Shown one piece after another: positions 8,567 through 17,297 of a DNA stretch of 35,578 nt. The notes below the pieces were generated by a model. The model did no database searches. It was not told where the DNA came from and saw nothing but the letters and a program-made list of their open reading frames with translations. Both the position numbers and the translations under genes were made by a program. The DNA is from Lachnospiraceae bacterium. GTDB lineage: Bacteria > Bacillota > Clostridia > Lachnospirales > Lachnospiraceae. Positions within the stretch are counted from its first letter, which is position 1. Every line of letters starts with the position of its first letter. The stretch spans positions 1-35,578 of the forward strand of contig JAAWAR010000050.1 of NCBI GenBank assembly GCA_022792295.1, in the 5' to 3' direction.

Positions 8567-10192
8567 ATGGGACAAAAGGGAAAGAAATCCGGGGGATTTT
8601 ATTTGAAATGGCCCTGGAATGTGGTCGTGTATGTGCTTTTGGCGGTCATGTTCAGGATCTTTGCAATTCCGCTTATCATGGCGGTCATGGCGTGGAACAA
8701 AAAGCAGCAGCCCAATGGGCCCGAGGAGGGGTATTGCCTCCAGAGGACGAGGCAGAGGCTTATCTATCTTTTGTGGGCGCTTTTGTTTTTTGTAATCGGC
8801 GGCTGCTGTATGGTAGTGTGTGTGGCCCAATTTTTGGAGGACCGATCCGGCTGGGACATGATGGACTATGCCGTGCTGGTAGTCTCGGGTGCGATCGGTT
8901 CAGGCGGATTGATTGCAGGAGTCTATGAGACGTATACGAACCTGCGTGACGTGTTTTTCCCGGAGAAAAGCCGGCTGGCGAAATCGATCCGCTCGCAGAT
9001 GCCTTATCCGGACGAGGCGCCTGAGGTTGGGAAGCTGTTTGCGATGGTCGATGCGGATATCCGCGAAAACGGCCGGTGGTTTGATCGGGTGGCGGTCGGT
9101 AACGAGTGGGTACTCGGAGACGAGGCCAGTAAAATCTCCCGCATCCGTGCCGTCTTTGGCCGTGACGAGACCATATACAGGACCTCGGGCGGCAGGACAC
9201 AGACCAGGCGGATTCTGGAGCTTTATATTTTGGATGACCGCAGACAGACGCAGATGACGGGCTTAAGAAAGCCGGCCGAGCTGCAGGCGCTTTTGGAGTA
9301 TTTGGAGTTTAAAGCGCCGGAAGCCGAATTTTATCCCTATGACGAATATCATTCGTACCGTGGGAAGTCGGACGAGGAGTGGCAGAGGATTGAACGCCGT
9401 TTTCGTGCCCGCAGGGATGAACGCCTGGAGCGGGAGGCGTTGAAAGAGCGTGCCGCTGCCGGAAGCAATACGGCGTTTACTTTCCGTGACAGCAGGGGAC
9501 AGCGCACCTCACGCTTTACGGCGGAGGATATTCGCCGGGAGTTTGGGGGGCTGTCCGAGGGCGGGCAGAGCATAGCCTTAGAGCCGGTAGAACTGGTGGA
9601 AAACGGCAGGGAAAGAAGCCTTTCAAGACTGGAAGCCGTCATGACGGATGAGAACCTGATTCTGGCGGCCGTTTTTAAAAATACCACAGGGGCATATCAG
9701 GCATATGGAATCCCCGTGGCGGCAGAGACCGCATGTGCGGCGTTTCTTGGGCTTTTGGAGCATCAGAGTGTCCCGGACATTTCAGGCTGGCCGCCGGTTC
9801 AGTTTACGAGCGGACGCCCGCAGGCAAACCGGACGAACACGACGCTCACGCTGACGGAAAAAAGCGGGAGTACAAGGGATTACCGCTCCTTTACGCACCG
9901 GGACGTGGAGCTTGCCGCAGAGGGGTTAGAGAGCGGGAAATATCAGACGATTGTTTTAAGCATAGGGGCCCGATATTTATATTTGGAGGCAGGGACGGTC
10001 TCGGATGGCCGGATCACTGCGAATGCAAGCCTGCCAATGGCCGACGATCTTCATGTATTTGAGATAAAATGCAGCCACACACAGGCGAAAAAATGGCTTT
10101 TGGATATGGCCGGCGGGCGCTTTCTTTCGGATTTTTCGGACTGGAAAGATGTGACAAAAAAGCTTCAGTCAAAGCTTAAAAAAGAGAGATAA
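8567..10192 (+). CDS. Membrane protein with large cytosolic region, first gene of HerA-like operon
   Basis: This protein has 541 residues from the ATG at 8567. Three hydrophobic helices lie at about residues 15-37, 59-86 and 98-118, and the rest is hydrophilic and probably cytosolic. A stretch around residues 148-240 alternates beta-like segments (RWFDRVAVGNEWVL, RRILELYILDD), which could be a PH-like or other small beta domain. A basic, helical stretch (EEWQRIERRFRARRDERLER) follows, then a C-terminal part with two more beta-rich regions. I do not recognise the family. The gene is 12 bases upstream of the Sel1-repeat gene and is co-transcribed with the HerA-like ATPase. It could be the membrane anchor or sensor of a complex, which is inference. 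Confidence 0.75.
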   Translation: MGQKGKKSGGFYLKWPWNVVVYVLLAVMFRIFAIPLIMAVMAWNKKQQPNGPEEGYCLQRTRQRLIYLLWALLFFVIGGCCMVVCVAQFLEDRSGWDMMDYAVLVVSGAIGSGGLIAGVYETYTNLRDVFFPEKSRLAKSIRSQMPYPDEAPEVGKLFAMVDADIRENGRWFDRVAVGNEWVLGDEASKISRIRAVFGRDETIYRTSGGRTQTRRILELYILDDRRQTQMTGLRKPAELQALLEYLEFKAPEAEFYPYDEYHSYRGKSDEEWQRIERRFRARRDERLEREALKERAAAGSNTAFTFRDSRGQRTSRFTAEDIRREFGGLSEGGQSIALEPVELVENGRERSLSRLEAVMTDENLILAAVFKNTTGAYQAYGIPVAAETACAAFLGLLEHQSVPDISGWPPVQFTSGRPQANRTNTTLTLTEKSGSTRDYRSFTHRDVELAAEGLESGKYQTIVLSIGARYLYLEAGTVSDGRITANASLPMADDLHVFEIKCSHTQAKKWLLDMAGGRFLSDFSDWKDVTKKLQSKLKKER

Positions 10193-10204
10193 AGGAGAAA
10201 CGAT

Positions 10205-11452
10205 ATGGGCAGATATTTCAGTGATGTGGTGGATCAGGCCATCGAGGACATTTACTATTGTTATGACAAGGAGCGCGCGGCTTCGGCGCTTTCGCCGCTT
10301 GCAGCCGCGGCTGCGGCAGGGGATGGAGACGCATCCTATATCCTGTCCCGGTGCTATTCGGGGCCGCAGTATAGCTGGGCCTACCATCCGTTCCCGGAGG
10401 ATGACGACGAGGTGGAGCGTCTGATCCGCCAGAGCATCCGGCAGGGGAGTGCGATCGGGGTTCTGGGAGCGATGCGCTGCGGGCTTTTAACGCCGGAGAT
10501 GGAGGAGGCGATGCCCTTTGACAATTTGCAGCAGGCATGGGACGCTGTCTGTGATAAGGCAAAGGACGGGAGCCCGTTCTGTCAGAATATGATCGGCAAT
10601 ACATATTTCTGGCTGGATGTCGTGCGGATCCAGGGGAAAGGGCCGGAGACCTTTTCCGATAAGGGAGGTTTTACCCGGTTTTTAAGAGAAAGCACATTGG
10701 CCTGTATCCCGTGGTTTGAACGGGCGATGCGGGGCGGCATGGGCTTTGCGGTGCGAAATCTGTATAACCTCTACATGAATGGCGAGGAGGGGCTCGTGGA
10801 GCCGCAGCCGGATAAGGCAGAGGAGATTGCGCGCGAGGCGGCAAATCTGGGCTTCCCCGAATGGGAGGAGAGCTACGGAAAGATTTTGTTAAAGAAGCAG
10901 GGCCGTGAGTATGAGGGGCGCGAATTCTGTGAGAAGGCGGCTGGAAAGGGCCAGCTTTCTGCCTGGTATCACGTCGGAAGGGCGTATCAGGACGGAAAGG
11001 GCGCGGTAAGAGACGTGCGCCGTGCGATGGAATGCTACGAAAAAGGCCTGGCCGATAGCGGTGCGATCGGCTGCGCCAACAGGGCCGGCGAGCTGTATTT
11101 TAAAGGCGAGGACGGGATTTCGCAGGACTATGCGCGTGCGGTGCAGCTCTTTGAGCATGCGCATACGAACGGAAAAAATAACTGGGCCAATGACATGTTA
11201 GGTCTCTGCTATCTGATGGGCTGGGGCTGTCAGAAGGACGCAGCAAGGGCCCGTGCTCTGCTGGAGGAGGTCAAATATGCCAGCGATCTGCGCTATTACG
11301 GCCTGGGACTCATCTATGCCGACGGGCTGGGTGTGCCTGCAGACATCAAAAAGGGTGTTGAATATTTTCAGAAGGTAGAGGATTACGCCCCGGCGAAGGA
11401 GGCACTTTCACGTTTTAAGAAGACATTATTCGGCAAGTGGGTACGCAGATAA
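10205..11452 (+). CDS. Sel1-repeat (TPR-like) protein
   Basis: This 415-residue protein has no signal peptide. Several Sel1-like repeats can be seen, each with an A-x-Y-x-L/V-G-x-x-Y-x-x-G-x-G pattern: AWYHVGRAYQDGKGAVRDV, ANRAGELYFKGEDGISQDY, ANDMLGLCYLMGWGCQKDA and RYYGLGLIYADGLGVPAD. An N-terminal part of about 130 residues has looser helical repeats. Sel1 repeats are scaffolds for protein-protein contact, so it may connect the membrane protein encoded upstream with the ATPase encoded 15 bases downstream. AAAGGAG precedes the ATG. Function beyond scaffolding is unknown. Confidence 0.85.
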   Translation: MGRYFSDVVDQAIEDIYYCYDKERAASALSPLAAAAAAGDGDASYILSRCYSGPQYSWAYHPFPEDDDEVERLIRQSIRQGSAIGVLGAMRCGLLTPEMEEAMPFDNLQQAWDAVCDKAKDGSPFCQNMIGNTYFWLDVVRIQGKGPETFSDKGGFTRFLRESTLACIPWFERAMRGGMGFAVRNLYNLYMNGEEGLVEPQPDKAEEIAREAANLGFPEWEESYGKILLKKQGREYEGREFCEKAAGKGQLSAWYHVGRAYQDGKGAVRDVRRAMECYEKGLADSGAIGCANRAGELYFKGEDGISQDYARAVQLFEHAHTNGKNNWANDMLGLCYLMGWGCQKDAARARALLEEVKYASDLRYYGLGLIYADGLGVPADIKKGVEYFQKVEDYAPAKEALSRFKKTLFGKWVRR

Positions 11453-11467
11453 AAAGGAGGCAGAAAT

Positions 11468-13066
11468 ATGTATTGGAATCAGGAGCTCTGGATCGCGTCG
11501 GCAGGGGAGAAGAAGATTTCTATCCTTCCCCGGATGGCAAACCGTCATGGCCTGATCGCAGGCGCGACCGGCACCGGAAAAACCGTTACGCTGAAGGTCA
11601 TGGCGGAGTCTTTTTCAGACTGCGGCGTTCCGGTTTTCCTGGCCGATGTAAAGGGGGACCTGGCCGGTATGTGCCGACCGGGGGAAGCAAGCGAGGACAT
11701 GCAGGAGCGTATCCGGTGCTTCGGTCTCGCAGACTGCGGATTTTCGTATCGGTCCTATCCCGGCTGTTTTTGGGATATTTTCGGGAAAGCGGGGATTCCG
11801 CTGCGCACAACGATCAGTGAGATGGGGCCGACCCTGCTGGCAAGGCTTATGGATCTGAATGCGACGCAGAGTGATATTTTACATGTGATTTTTAAGATTG
11901 CAGACGACGACGGCCTGCTCTTAATCGACATAAAAGACCTGCGGGCCATGCTCCAGCATGTATATGAGAATGCGAAGGAGTATTCGGCGGAGTACGGCAA
12001 TATGGCCAAACAGAGCATAAGCGCGATTTTAAGGGCCGTAGTGACCTTGGAGGAGGCAGGCGGAGATGAATTCTTCGGAGAGCCCGCGCTCAATATCCGA
12101 GATTGGTTTTCTGTGGGCCTTGACGGGCGCGGGACGATCAATATGCTGGACTGCCGGAGCCTGATTAACAGCCCCGCGCTGTATTCCACGTTCCTTTTGT
12201 GGATGCTCTCGGAGCTTTTTGAAACGCTGCCGGAGCTTGGCGACGCCGAAAAGCCGCGGATGGTATTCTTCTTTGATGAGGCGCATCTTTTGTTTGATGA
12301 GGCTCCGAAGGCGCTTTTACAAAAGATCGAACAGGTGGTAAAGCTCATCCGTTCCAAGGGCGTGGGAATCTATTTTATTACGCAGAATCCGTCGGACATT
12401 CCAAACGGCGTTCTGGCACAGCTCGGGAATAAGATACAGCATGCCCTCCACGCCTATACGCCGGCAGAGCAAAAAAAGGTCAGGGCGGCCGCAGAGTCCT
12501 TCCGGCAAAACCCTGCCTTCGACACGGCCGCAGCGATCTGTGAGCTTGGAATCGGGGAGGCGCTTGTTTCCTTCCTGGATACGGAGGGACGCCCGTCTGT
12601 CGTGGAACGCTGCCGGATTTTGCCTCCGCAGAGCAGAATGGGAGCGGTAGACGAGGCGGACCGAAAGAAAGAAATGGAGACGAATCCTCTGTTTATCCGC
12701 TACAGCGATATGATTGACCGGGATTCAGCGTATGAGCTCTTAAACCGGAAATCGGCTGAGCAGGCCGAAAATCTGGCGAGGGAAAAGGAGCAGGAAGCCG
12801 CCGAGAAGGAGGCCGAACGTCAGAGAAAGGCGGCCGAGCGGGAAGCCGAGAAGTTGAAAAAGCAGAGAGAGCGGGAGGACGAGCGGGCAAAGAAGAAACA
12901 GGCGGCGGCTATCGGCCGCGTCGCGAAGACGGCCACTGGGACCATCGGCCGCGAGCTCGGCAACGAGCTCGGAAAAAGGGTCGGCGGTTCCTTTGGAAAG
13001 AGGCTTGGCGGAAATGTCGGTGCTTCTTTGGGCCGTGGGCTTTTGGATACGCTTTTTAGACGTTAA
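11468..13066 (+). CDS. HerA/DUF853-like P-loop ATPase with charged coiled-coil tail
   Basis: This 532-residue protein has Walker A GATGTGKT at residues 32-39, a Walker B strand ending in DEAHLLF near 265, and a YFITQNPSDIP segment near 300 that matches the HerA-type sensor. This is the HerA-like helicase C-terminal/DUF853 group of FtsK-HerA ATPases, which form hexamers. The core is about 410 residues. A highly charged Glu/Lys/Arg coiled-coil segment (about 425-480) follows, then a glycine-rich segment (GNELGKRVGGSFGKRLGGNV). AAAAGGAGG precedes the ATG. Stand-alone DUF853 proteins are widespread but poorly characterised. In a defined operon with a membrane protein and a Sel1 scaffold it could move DNA or protein at the membrane, which is inference. 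The stop overlaps the convergent gene by 4 bases. Confidence 0.9.
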   Translation: MYWNQELWIASAGEKKISILPRMANRHGLIAGATGTGKTVTLKVMAESFSDCGVPVFLADVKGDLAGMCRPGEASEDMQERIRCFGLADCGFSYRSYPGCFWDIFGKAGIPLRTTISEMGPTLLARLMDLNATQSDILHVIFKIADDDGLLLIDIKDLRAMLQHVYENAKEYSAEYGNMAKQSISAILRAVVTLEEAGGDEFFGEPALNIRDWFSVGLDGRGTINMLDCRSLINSPALYSTFLLWMLSELFETLPELGDAEKPRMVFFFDEAHLLFDEAPKALLQKIEQVVKLIRSKGVGIYFITQNPSDIPNGVLAQLGNKIQHALHAYTPAEQKKVRAAAESFRQNPAFDTAAAICELGIGEALVSFLDTEGRPSVVERCRILPPQSRMGAVDEADRKKEMETNPLFIRYSDMIDRDSAYELLNRKSAEQAENLAREKEQEAAEKEAERQRKAAEREAEKLKKQREREDERAKKKQAAAIGRVAKTATGTIGRELGNELGKRVGGSFGKRLGGNVGASLGRGLLDTLFRR

Positions 13067-13653
13067 GAGGGGCTTTGAATCGTGCATACCTTTTTAAAGA
13101 GGGTGAGCAGGAGAAGATCAGAAAAAACCACGACGAAGATTTCGAGCGCGGTGGAGATCAGGAAATCGGACAGGTAAAACAGCGCTGCGGCCGCGAAGAT
13201 GGAGTAGAACAGAGCGGCCGTTGTACCGGAAAACAGCGTAGGATTCCAGAAGTACAGCTTGAGGTCGATGGAAAGAAGAACCAGGAAATAAAGCACGGAG
13301 GCCCAGAACGCGAATGCCACATGGAGGGCTGCAGACAGATAATTCTCCTGTGGGCAGTAGGGCAGCAGGACAGCCGTACACAAAAGAAGAACGGCGCAGT
13401 CGGTCAGGAAAAGCTCCCTTTTTGCAGAGAGAAAGGGGGCGGCCTGACCGATTATGCGTCTTATGAGAAAACGGAAAAATATTCCTGCAAAGGCTGCCCA
13501 GGTAATCAAAAGAAACCTGCCGGACGGGTCGGCGGCCGTTACAGAAAAGTTGCCGGAAAATAACGGCCAGGCCGCGCTGAAGGGCCAGCCGCCCGCGGCA
13601 ACGGCCAGAGTAAAAAGCGGGAGCAGGAACCAGGAAATAAAAGAGATCATCAT
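13063..13653 (-). CDS. Small integral membrane protein of unknown function
   Basis: This protein has 196 residues from the ATG at 13653 and is almost entirely hydrophobic, with about five to six membrane helices. No motif was recognised. A reading frame could begin at 13671, but GGAGG (minus strand, 13669-13665) lies inside that first part and stands 11 bases before the ATG at 13653, so the shorter start is preferred. The stop codon (TAA) overlaps that of the convergent HerA-like ATPase gene, and no terminator separates them. A plus-strand frame over the same bases (13075-13563) is a shadow. Confidence 0.65.
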   Translation of the reverse strand: MMISFISWFLLPLFTLAVAAGGWPFSAAWPLFSGNFSVTAADPSGRFLLITWAAFAGIFFRFLIRRIIGQAAPFLSAKRELFLTDCAVLLLCTAVLLPYCPQENYLSAALHVAFAFWASVLYFLVLLSIDLKLYFWNPTLFSGTTAALFYSIFAAAALFYLSDFLISTALEIFVVVFSDLLLLTLFKKVCTIQSPS

Positions 13654-13736
13654 GCGTTTTTTAGCCTCCATGCTTAAAGTGCGCCGGCGGGCGGCCGTCT
13701 ATGTAAGGAAATATAAGGAAAAAGGGAGAGTATGCT

Positions 13737-15158
13737 ATGGAAGCGTTGGGAGGCGGACTGCCAAAGGCATTTGTGGAAAAAATGGAATGCCTTTTGGGAG
13801 AGGAGGCAGAGGCGTTTTTTGAAAGCTTTTGCAAAAAAAGAAAATTCGGGCTCAGACTCAATCCGCTAAAAAGTGCGGACAGCCTGCCGGGGCTGCCTGT
13901 GAAGCTTGAAAAAATACCGTGGACGGCCGAAGGCTATTATTATGAGGAAACGCTGCGTCCCGGAAAGCATCCGCTTCATGAGGCTGGGCTTTACTATATC
14001 CAAGAGCCGAGTGCGATGGCTGCGGCCGAGGCACTTGGGCCGCAGCCCGGCGAACGAATCCTGGATCTTTGTGCCGCTCCCGGGGGAAAGAGCACACATA
14101 TTGCGGGGAAAATGCGCGGCCAGGGCCTTTTGGTCTGCAACGAAATCCATCCGGCCAGGGCTAAAATCTTGTCCCAGAACATCGAGCGGCTGGGAATTGC
14201 AAACGCGGTCGTAACGAATGTGGAACCGGAGGGCCTTGTACCGGCTTTTTCTGGCTTTTTTGACGGTATCCTCGTGGATGCGCCATGCTCAGGCGAGGGA
14301 ATGTTCCGAAAAGACAAGGAGGCGGTCGGGGAATGGAGCCCAGAGCGGGTAAAAATCTGCGCGGCCAGACAGGATGCGATTCTTGCCTGTGCAGCCGGCC
14401 TTCTGCGGCCCGGCGGTCGGCTGGTGTATTCGACGTGTACGTTTTCACCGGAGGAGAATGAGCGGACCGTGGCGCATTTTTTGAAAACACATCCAGAATT
14501 TACGGCCGTTCGGCCGGACTGTGCCGACTGGTTTGAGGGGGGAAGGCCCGCATGGGCAGGAGAGCCGGGATCAGAACAGGAGATTGCAAGGACGGTGCGG
14601 ATCTGGCCTCATAAGGCGGGAGGAGAGGGGCATTTTCTTGCGCTGCTTGTAAAAAACCAGGCTGCCGCTGCCCCCCTGTCAAAGGAGCGAAGGGGAAAGA
14701 AGGCGACGAAGGAGAAAAAGAGAGAAGCGGAGGAACTTGCCGGATTTTTAGCCTTTGGGCAGGCTGTCTTAAAAGAACCGGAGGCGTTTTTAAAAGAGAG
14801 AAAACCTGTATTTTTCGGTGAAAATCTCTATCTGCTCCCAAAGGAAACGCCGCCGCTTGCAGACCTGCGTGTACTGCGGCCGGGCTTACATGCAGGAACA
14901 CAGAAAAAAGGACGATTTGAACCTTCCCATGCACTGGCGCTGTTTTTGAAAAAAACAGAAGTGCTGCAAACGCTGGAGCTTGGAACGGGAGAGAAGGCAG
15001 AACGGTATCTGCGGGGGGAGGCGCTTGGAGGGGAAGTATCTGCCGGAGAAAAAAAGGGCTGGGTACTCGTGACCTTTGCCGGCTGCTCTGCGGGCTGGGT
15101 GAAGGCTTCGGGCGGTGTGTTTAAGAATCATTATCCGAAGGGACTCAGGAGAGCGTGA
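13737..15158 (+). CDS. RsmF/RsmB-type rRNA (cytosine-C5) methyltransferase
   Basis: This 473-residue protein has the NOP2/RsmB/RsmF fold. The SAM-binding motif I is LDLCAAPGGKSTHIAGK near residue 112. Motif IV is DAPCSGEGMFRKD with the catalytic-release cysteine, and motif VI is YSTCTFSPEENE with the nucleophilic cysteine. Both cysteines are present, so it should be active. The C-terminal part (about 330-473) has the RsmF-specific domain, ending WVKASGGVFKNHYPKGLRRA. Such enzymes make 5-methylcytosine in 16S rRNA, like YebU/RsmF of E. coli. The exact target base cannot be told. GGGAG precedes the ATG. Confidence 0.92.
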   Translation: MEALGGGLPKAFVEKMECLLGEEAEAFFESFCKKRKFGLRLNPLKSADSLPGLPVKLEKIPWTAEGYYYEETLRPGKHPLHEAGLYYIQEPSAMAAAEALGPQPGERILDLCAAPGGKSTHIAGKMRGQGLLVCNEIHPARAKILSQNIERLGIANAVVTNVEPEGLVPAFSGFFDGILVDAPCSGEGMFRKDKEAVGEWSPERVKICAARQDAILACAAGLLRPGGRLVYSTCTFSPEENERTVAHFLKTHPEFTAVRPDCADWFEGGRPAWAGEPGSEQEIARTVRIWPHKAGGEGHFLALLVKNQAAAAPLSKERRGKKATKEKKREAEELAGFLAFGQAVLKEPEAFLKERKPVFFGENLYLLPKETPPLADLRVLRPGLHAGTQKKGRFEPSHALALFLKKTEVLQTLELGTGEKAERYLRGEALGGEVSAGEKKGWVLVTFAGCSAGWVKASGGVFKNHYPKGLRRA

Positions 15159-15301
15159 GAAAGCAGACAAAAGGGAGCGCCGGGGAAATCAGGCTCCTCA
15201 AGGCGCGTTTTGGAGGCCGCCGCATCCGTGACGGAACTGGAAGGAAAGAACCGCGTTTTCTGTGCATATAGTGATAACAAAGCATAAGCGGAAGTCTGCA
15301 T

Positions 15302-16519
15302 ATGGAAAATAAACGGAGACGCAGTGCGGTTTTTCAGGTATGGCTGGCAGGTTTGCTGGCGATTGCTCTGCTTTGTCTGGCTCCCAAAACGTCGTTTGGT
15401 GAGGAAAAGGATGGCTTGGAGTCCCCTTCTCTGGCCGCGCAGTCGGCAGTTTTAATTGATGGGGAAACGGGGCGGGTACTTTATGCAAAGGATGCAGAGC
15501 AGGCACGGCCGATGGCCAGCACGACGAAAATCATGACCTGTATCGTGGCGCTCGAAAATGCCTCCCTGGATGACACGGTCGAGGTTTCGGACTATGCGGC
15601 CTCCATGCCGGATGTTCAGCTTGGCATCCGTAAAGGGGAAACCTACCGTCTGCGGGATCTTCTCTATTCTTTGATGCTGGAATCCCACAACGATTCGGCG
15701 GTTGCGGTTGCTGAACATGTGGGAGGGAGCGTTGAAGGCTTTGCGGCCATGATGAACCAGAAGGCCCGTGACATAGGCTGCTATGATACCTGCTTTATCA
15801 CACCAAACGGCCTGGATGCGGCCGTTCAGGAGACCGGAGAAATCCATTCTACGACCGCAAAAGACTTAGCGGAGATCCTCCGTTACTGTATCCTGCTCTC
15901 GCCGAAGCGTGAGGAGTTTCTGGAGATCACGCGCGCGCCCTCGTACGCGTTTTCGAGCCTGGAGGGCGGGCGCTCTTTTTCGTGTATCAATCACAACGCG
16001 CTACTGACCTCGATGGAGGGTGCCCTTTCGGGGAAGACCGGCTTTACAAACAAAGCCGGCTACTGCTATGTGGGCGCCGTAAAAAAGGGAGAAAAGACGT
16101 TCATCGCTGCGCTTTTGGCATGCGGATGGCCGCCTCATAAGCTTTATAAATGGCAGGATATGAGAAAACTCATCCGCTATGGGGATACCAATTACGAATA
16201 CAGAGAGATCAAGAAGGAGGCGCTTGATTTTGAGAAGGTATTTGTATCCGGAGGCATCGGGACGGAGACGGGACTTACGGTTGTTTACACGGCTGAGCCA
16301 CTTAGAGTATTAATGCGCAAAGACGAACCGGTAAGAATTAAAAAGAGTGTGGCACGGGTGCTGTCTGCACCGGTCGAGGAAGGCATGACGGCCGGCCAGG
16401 TGGATTATTATGTGGGGGAGGACCTGGTTGCGAGCTATCCGGTCCAAACAACCGGGCGTGTGCGGAAGTGGAACTATGATTTTTGTATAAAAACCCTTTT
16501 AAATTGCTTCTTTTTTTGA
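15302..16519 (+). CDS. dacF: Serine-type D-Ala-D-Ala carboxypeptidase (DacF-like, PBP5 family)
   Basis: This 405-residue protein has an N-terminal signal/anchor (residues about 12-30), and the three penicilloyl-serine transferase motifs are in order: ASTTK (SxxK with the catalytic serine) near 72, SHNDS (SxN) near 129 and KTGFTNKAG near 243. It trims the terminal D-alanine from the pentapeptide stems of peptidoglycan on the outer face of the membrane. The C-terminal part is PBP5_C-like and ends in a short hydrophobic tail (FCIKTLLNCFFF) that would anchor it. In sporulating Firmicutes DacF affects cortex structure. The ribosome binding site is weak (AAGCGGAAG). A 142-base gap separates it from the methyltransferase. 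Confidence 0.9.
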   Translation: MENKRRRSAVFQVWLAGLLAIALLCLAPKTSFGEEKDGLESPSLAAQSAVLIDGETGRVLYAKDAEQARPMASTTKIMTCIVALENASLDDTVEVSDYAASMPDVQLGIRKGETYRLRDLLYSLMLESHNDSAVAVAEHVGGSVEGFAAMMNQKARDIGCYDTCFITPNGLDAAVQETGEIHSTTAKDLAEILRYCILLSPKREEFLEITRAPSYAFSSLEGGRSFSCINHNALLTSMEGALSGKTGFTNKAGYCYVGAVKKGEKTFIAALLACGWPPHKLYKWQDMRKLIRYGDTNYEYREIKKEALDFEKVFVSGGIGTETGLTVVYTAEPLRVLMRKDEPVRIKKSVARVLSAPVEEGMTAGQVDYYVGEDLVASYPVQTTGRVRKWNYDFCIKTLLNCFFF

Positions 16520-16525
16520 TATACT
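16520..16525 (+). promoter_or_regulatory. Candidate -10 box of the HD-domain gene
   Basis: TATACT directly follows the dacF stop codon. A weak TTTTAA (16497-16502) lies 17 bases upstream. Transcription would start near 16532, a few bases before the structured element at 16537-16654, as expected for a structured 5' leader. Confidence 0.35.
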
Positions 16526-16536
16526 GAAGTAAATTT

Positions 16537-16654
16537 GCGGCAATTCAGTCAGACGTATATGGCAGCCTGAATCCCAATCAAACTCCGTCGGCGTTTGGGA
16601 CTGCAAAGGGATCTTTCGGGCAGATATCAAAGCGGCTTGACCTGACTGAACCGC
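16537..16654 (+). ncRNA. Strongly structured leader RNA element upstream of the HD-domain gene
   Basis: A closing stem joins GCGG (16537-16540) plus TTCAGTCAG (16544-16552) to CTGACTGAA (16642-16650) plus CCGC (16651-16654): 13 base pairs with a 3-base bulge. Inside, ATAT (16557-16560) can pair with ATAT (16624-16627). GCCTGAA (16565-16571) pairs with TTCGGGC (16615-16621). An apical hairpin has CAAAC (16579-16583) and GTTTG (16593-16597). The nested arrangement spans almost the whole gap before the gene at 16689 and ends 34 bases before its start codon. No riboswitch class was recognised. Confidence 0.5.
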
Positions 16655-16688
16655 TGCAGGCTGATTTTGTATACGAGGAGGAAATACT

Positions 16689-17291
16689 ATGCAGACGGCA
16701 CTGACAAGACAAAAGGCGATCGCGCTTTTAAGAGAACACAACAAAGAATCATTCCATGTCCTCCACGGGCTGACCGTGGGCGGCGTCTTAAAATGGTATG
16801 CGAAGGAGCTTGGCTATGGGGATGAGGCGGATTTCTGGGAGATCTGCGGGATTCTTCATGACATAGATTTCGAGGAATATCCGGATGAGCACTGCCTGGT
16901 GGCCCCGCGCCTTTTAAAGGAGGGCGGCGCCGAGGAGGAGGTCATCCATGCCGTGTGCAGTCACTGCTACGGGCATCATCCTGAGGTAAAAGCGGTCCCG
17001 GAGCATGAGATGGAAAAGGTTCTTTACGCGGCCGATGAGCTGACCGGCCTTGTGTGGGCAGCGGCAAAGATGCGTCCGTCTAAGAGTACGAAGGATATGG
17101 AGGTCTCAAGCCTCAAAAAGAAATTTAAGGATAAACGCTTTGCGGCGGGGTGCTCGCGTGAGATTATCACACAGGGAGTCGAAAAACTTGGCTGGGAGAT
17201 TACGAAGCTGATGGAAATGACGATTCTTGCGATGCGTTCCTGCGAGGATGCGGTGAATGCCGAGATGGAGGCCATGGGACTTCAGGCTTAA
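16689..17291 (+). CDS. HD-domain (HDIG-type) hydrolase
   Basis: This 200-residue protein has no signal peptide. HVLHGLTVGG gives the first metal-binding histidine, GILHDIDFEEYPDEH holds the central HD motif, VCSHCYGHHPEV gives further histidines and LYAADELTGLVWA the distal aspartate. This fits a small stand-alone HD/HDIG phosphohydrolase whose substrate could be a nucleotide or another phosphoester. GAGGAGG stands before the ATG. It is preceded by the structured element at 16537-16654. It is convergent with the eetA-like gene and they share a terminator. Confidence 0.88.
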   Translation: MQTALTRQKAIALLREHNKESFHVLHGLTVGGVLKWYAKELGYGDEADFWEICGILHDIDFEEYPDEHCLVAPRLLKEGGAEEEVIHAVCSHCYGHHPEVKAVPEHEMEKVLYAADELTGLVWAAAKMRPSKSTKDMEVSSLKKKFKDKRFAAGCSREIITQGVEKLGWEITKLMEMTILAMRSCEDAVNAEMEAMGLQA

Positions 17292-17297
17292 AGAGAC

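Noticed and set aside
13075..13563. Plus-strand frame opposite the small membrane protein
   Set aside because: Its product is a Gly/Lys/Arg-rich shadow, while the minus-strand frame is a coherent multi-helix membrane protein with GGAGG at the start.
16537..16654. c-di-GMP riboswitch (GEMM-I), suggested by the GGGACTGCAAAG segment
   Set aside because: The partner segment GCAAACC, the GNRA-receptor layout and the second hairpin of GEMM-I are not present. Only a short superficial likeness.
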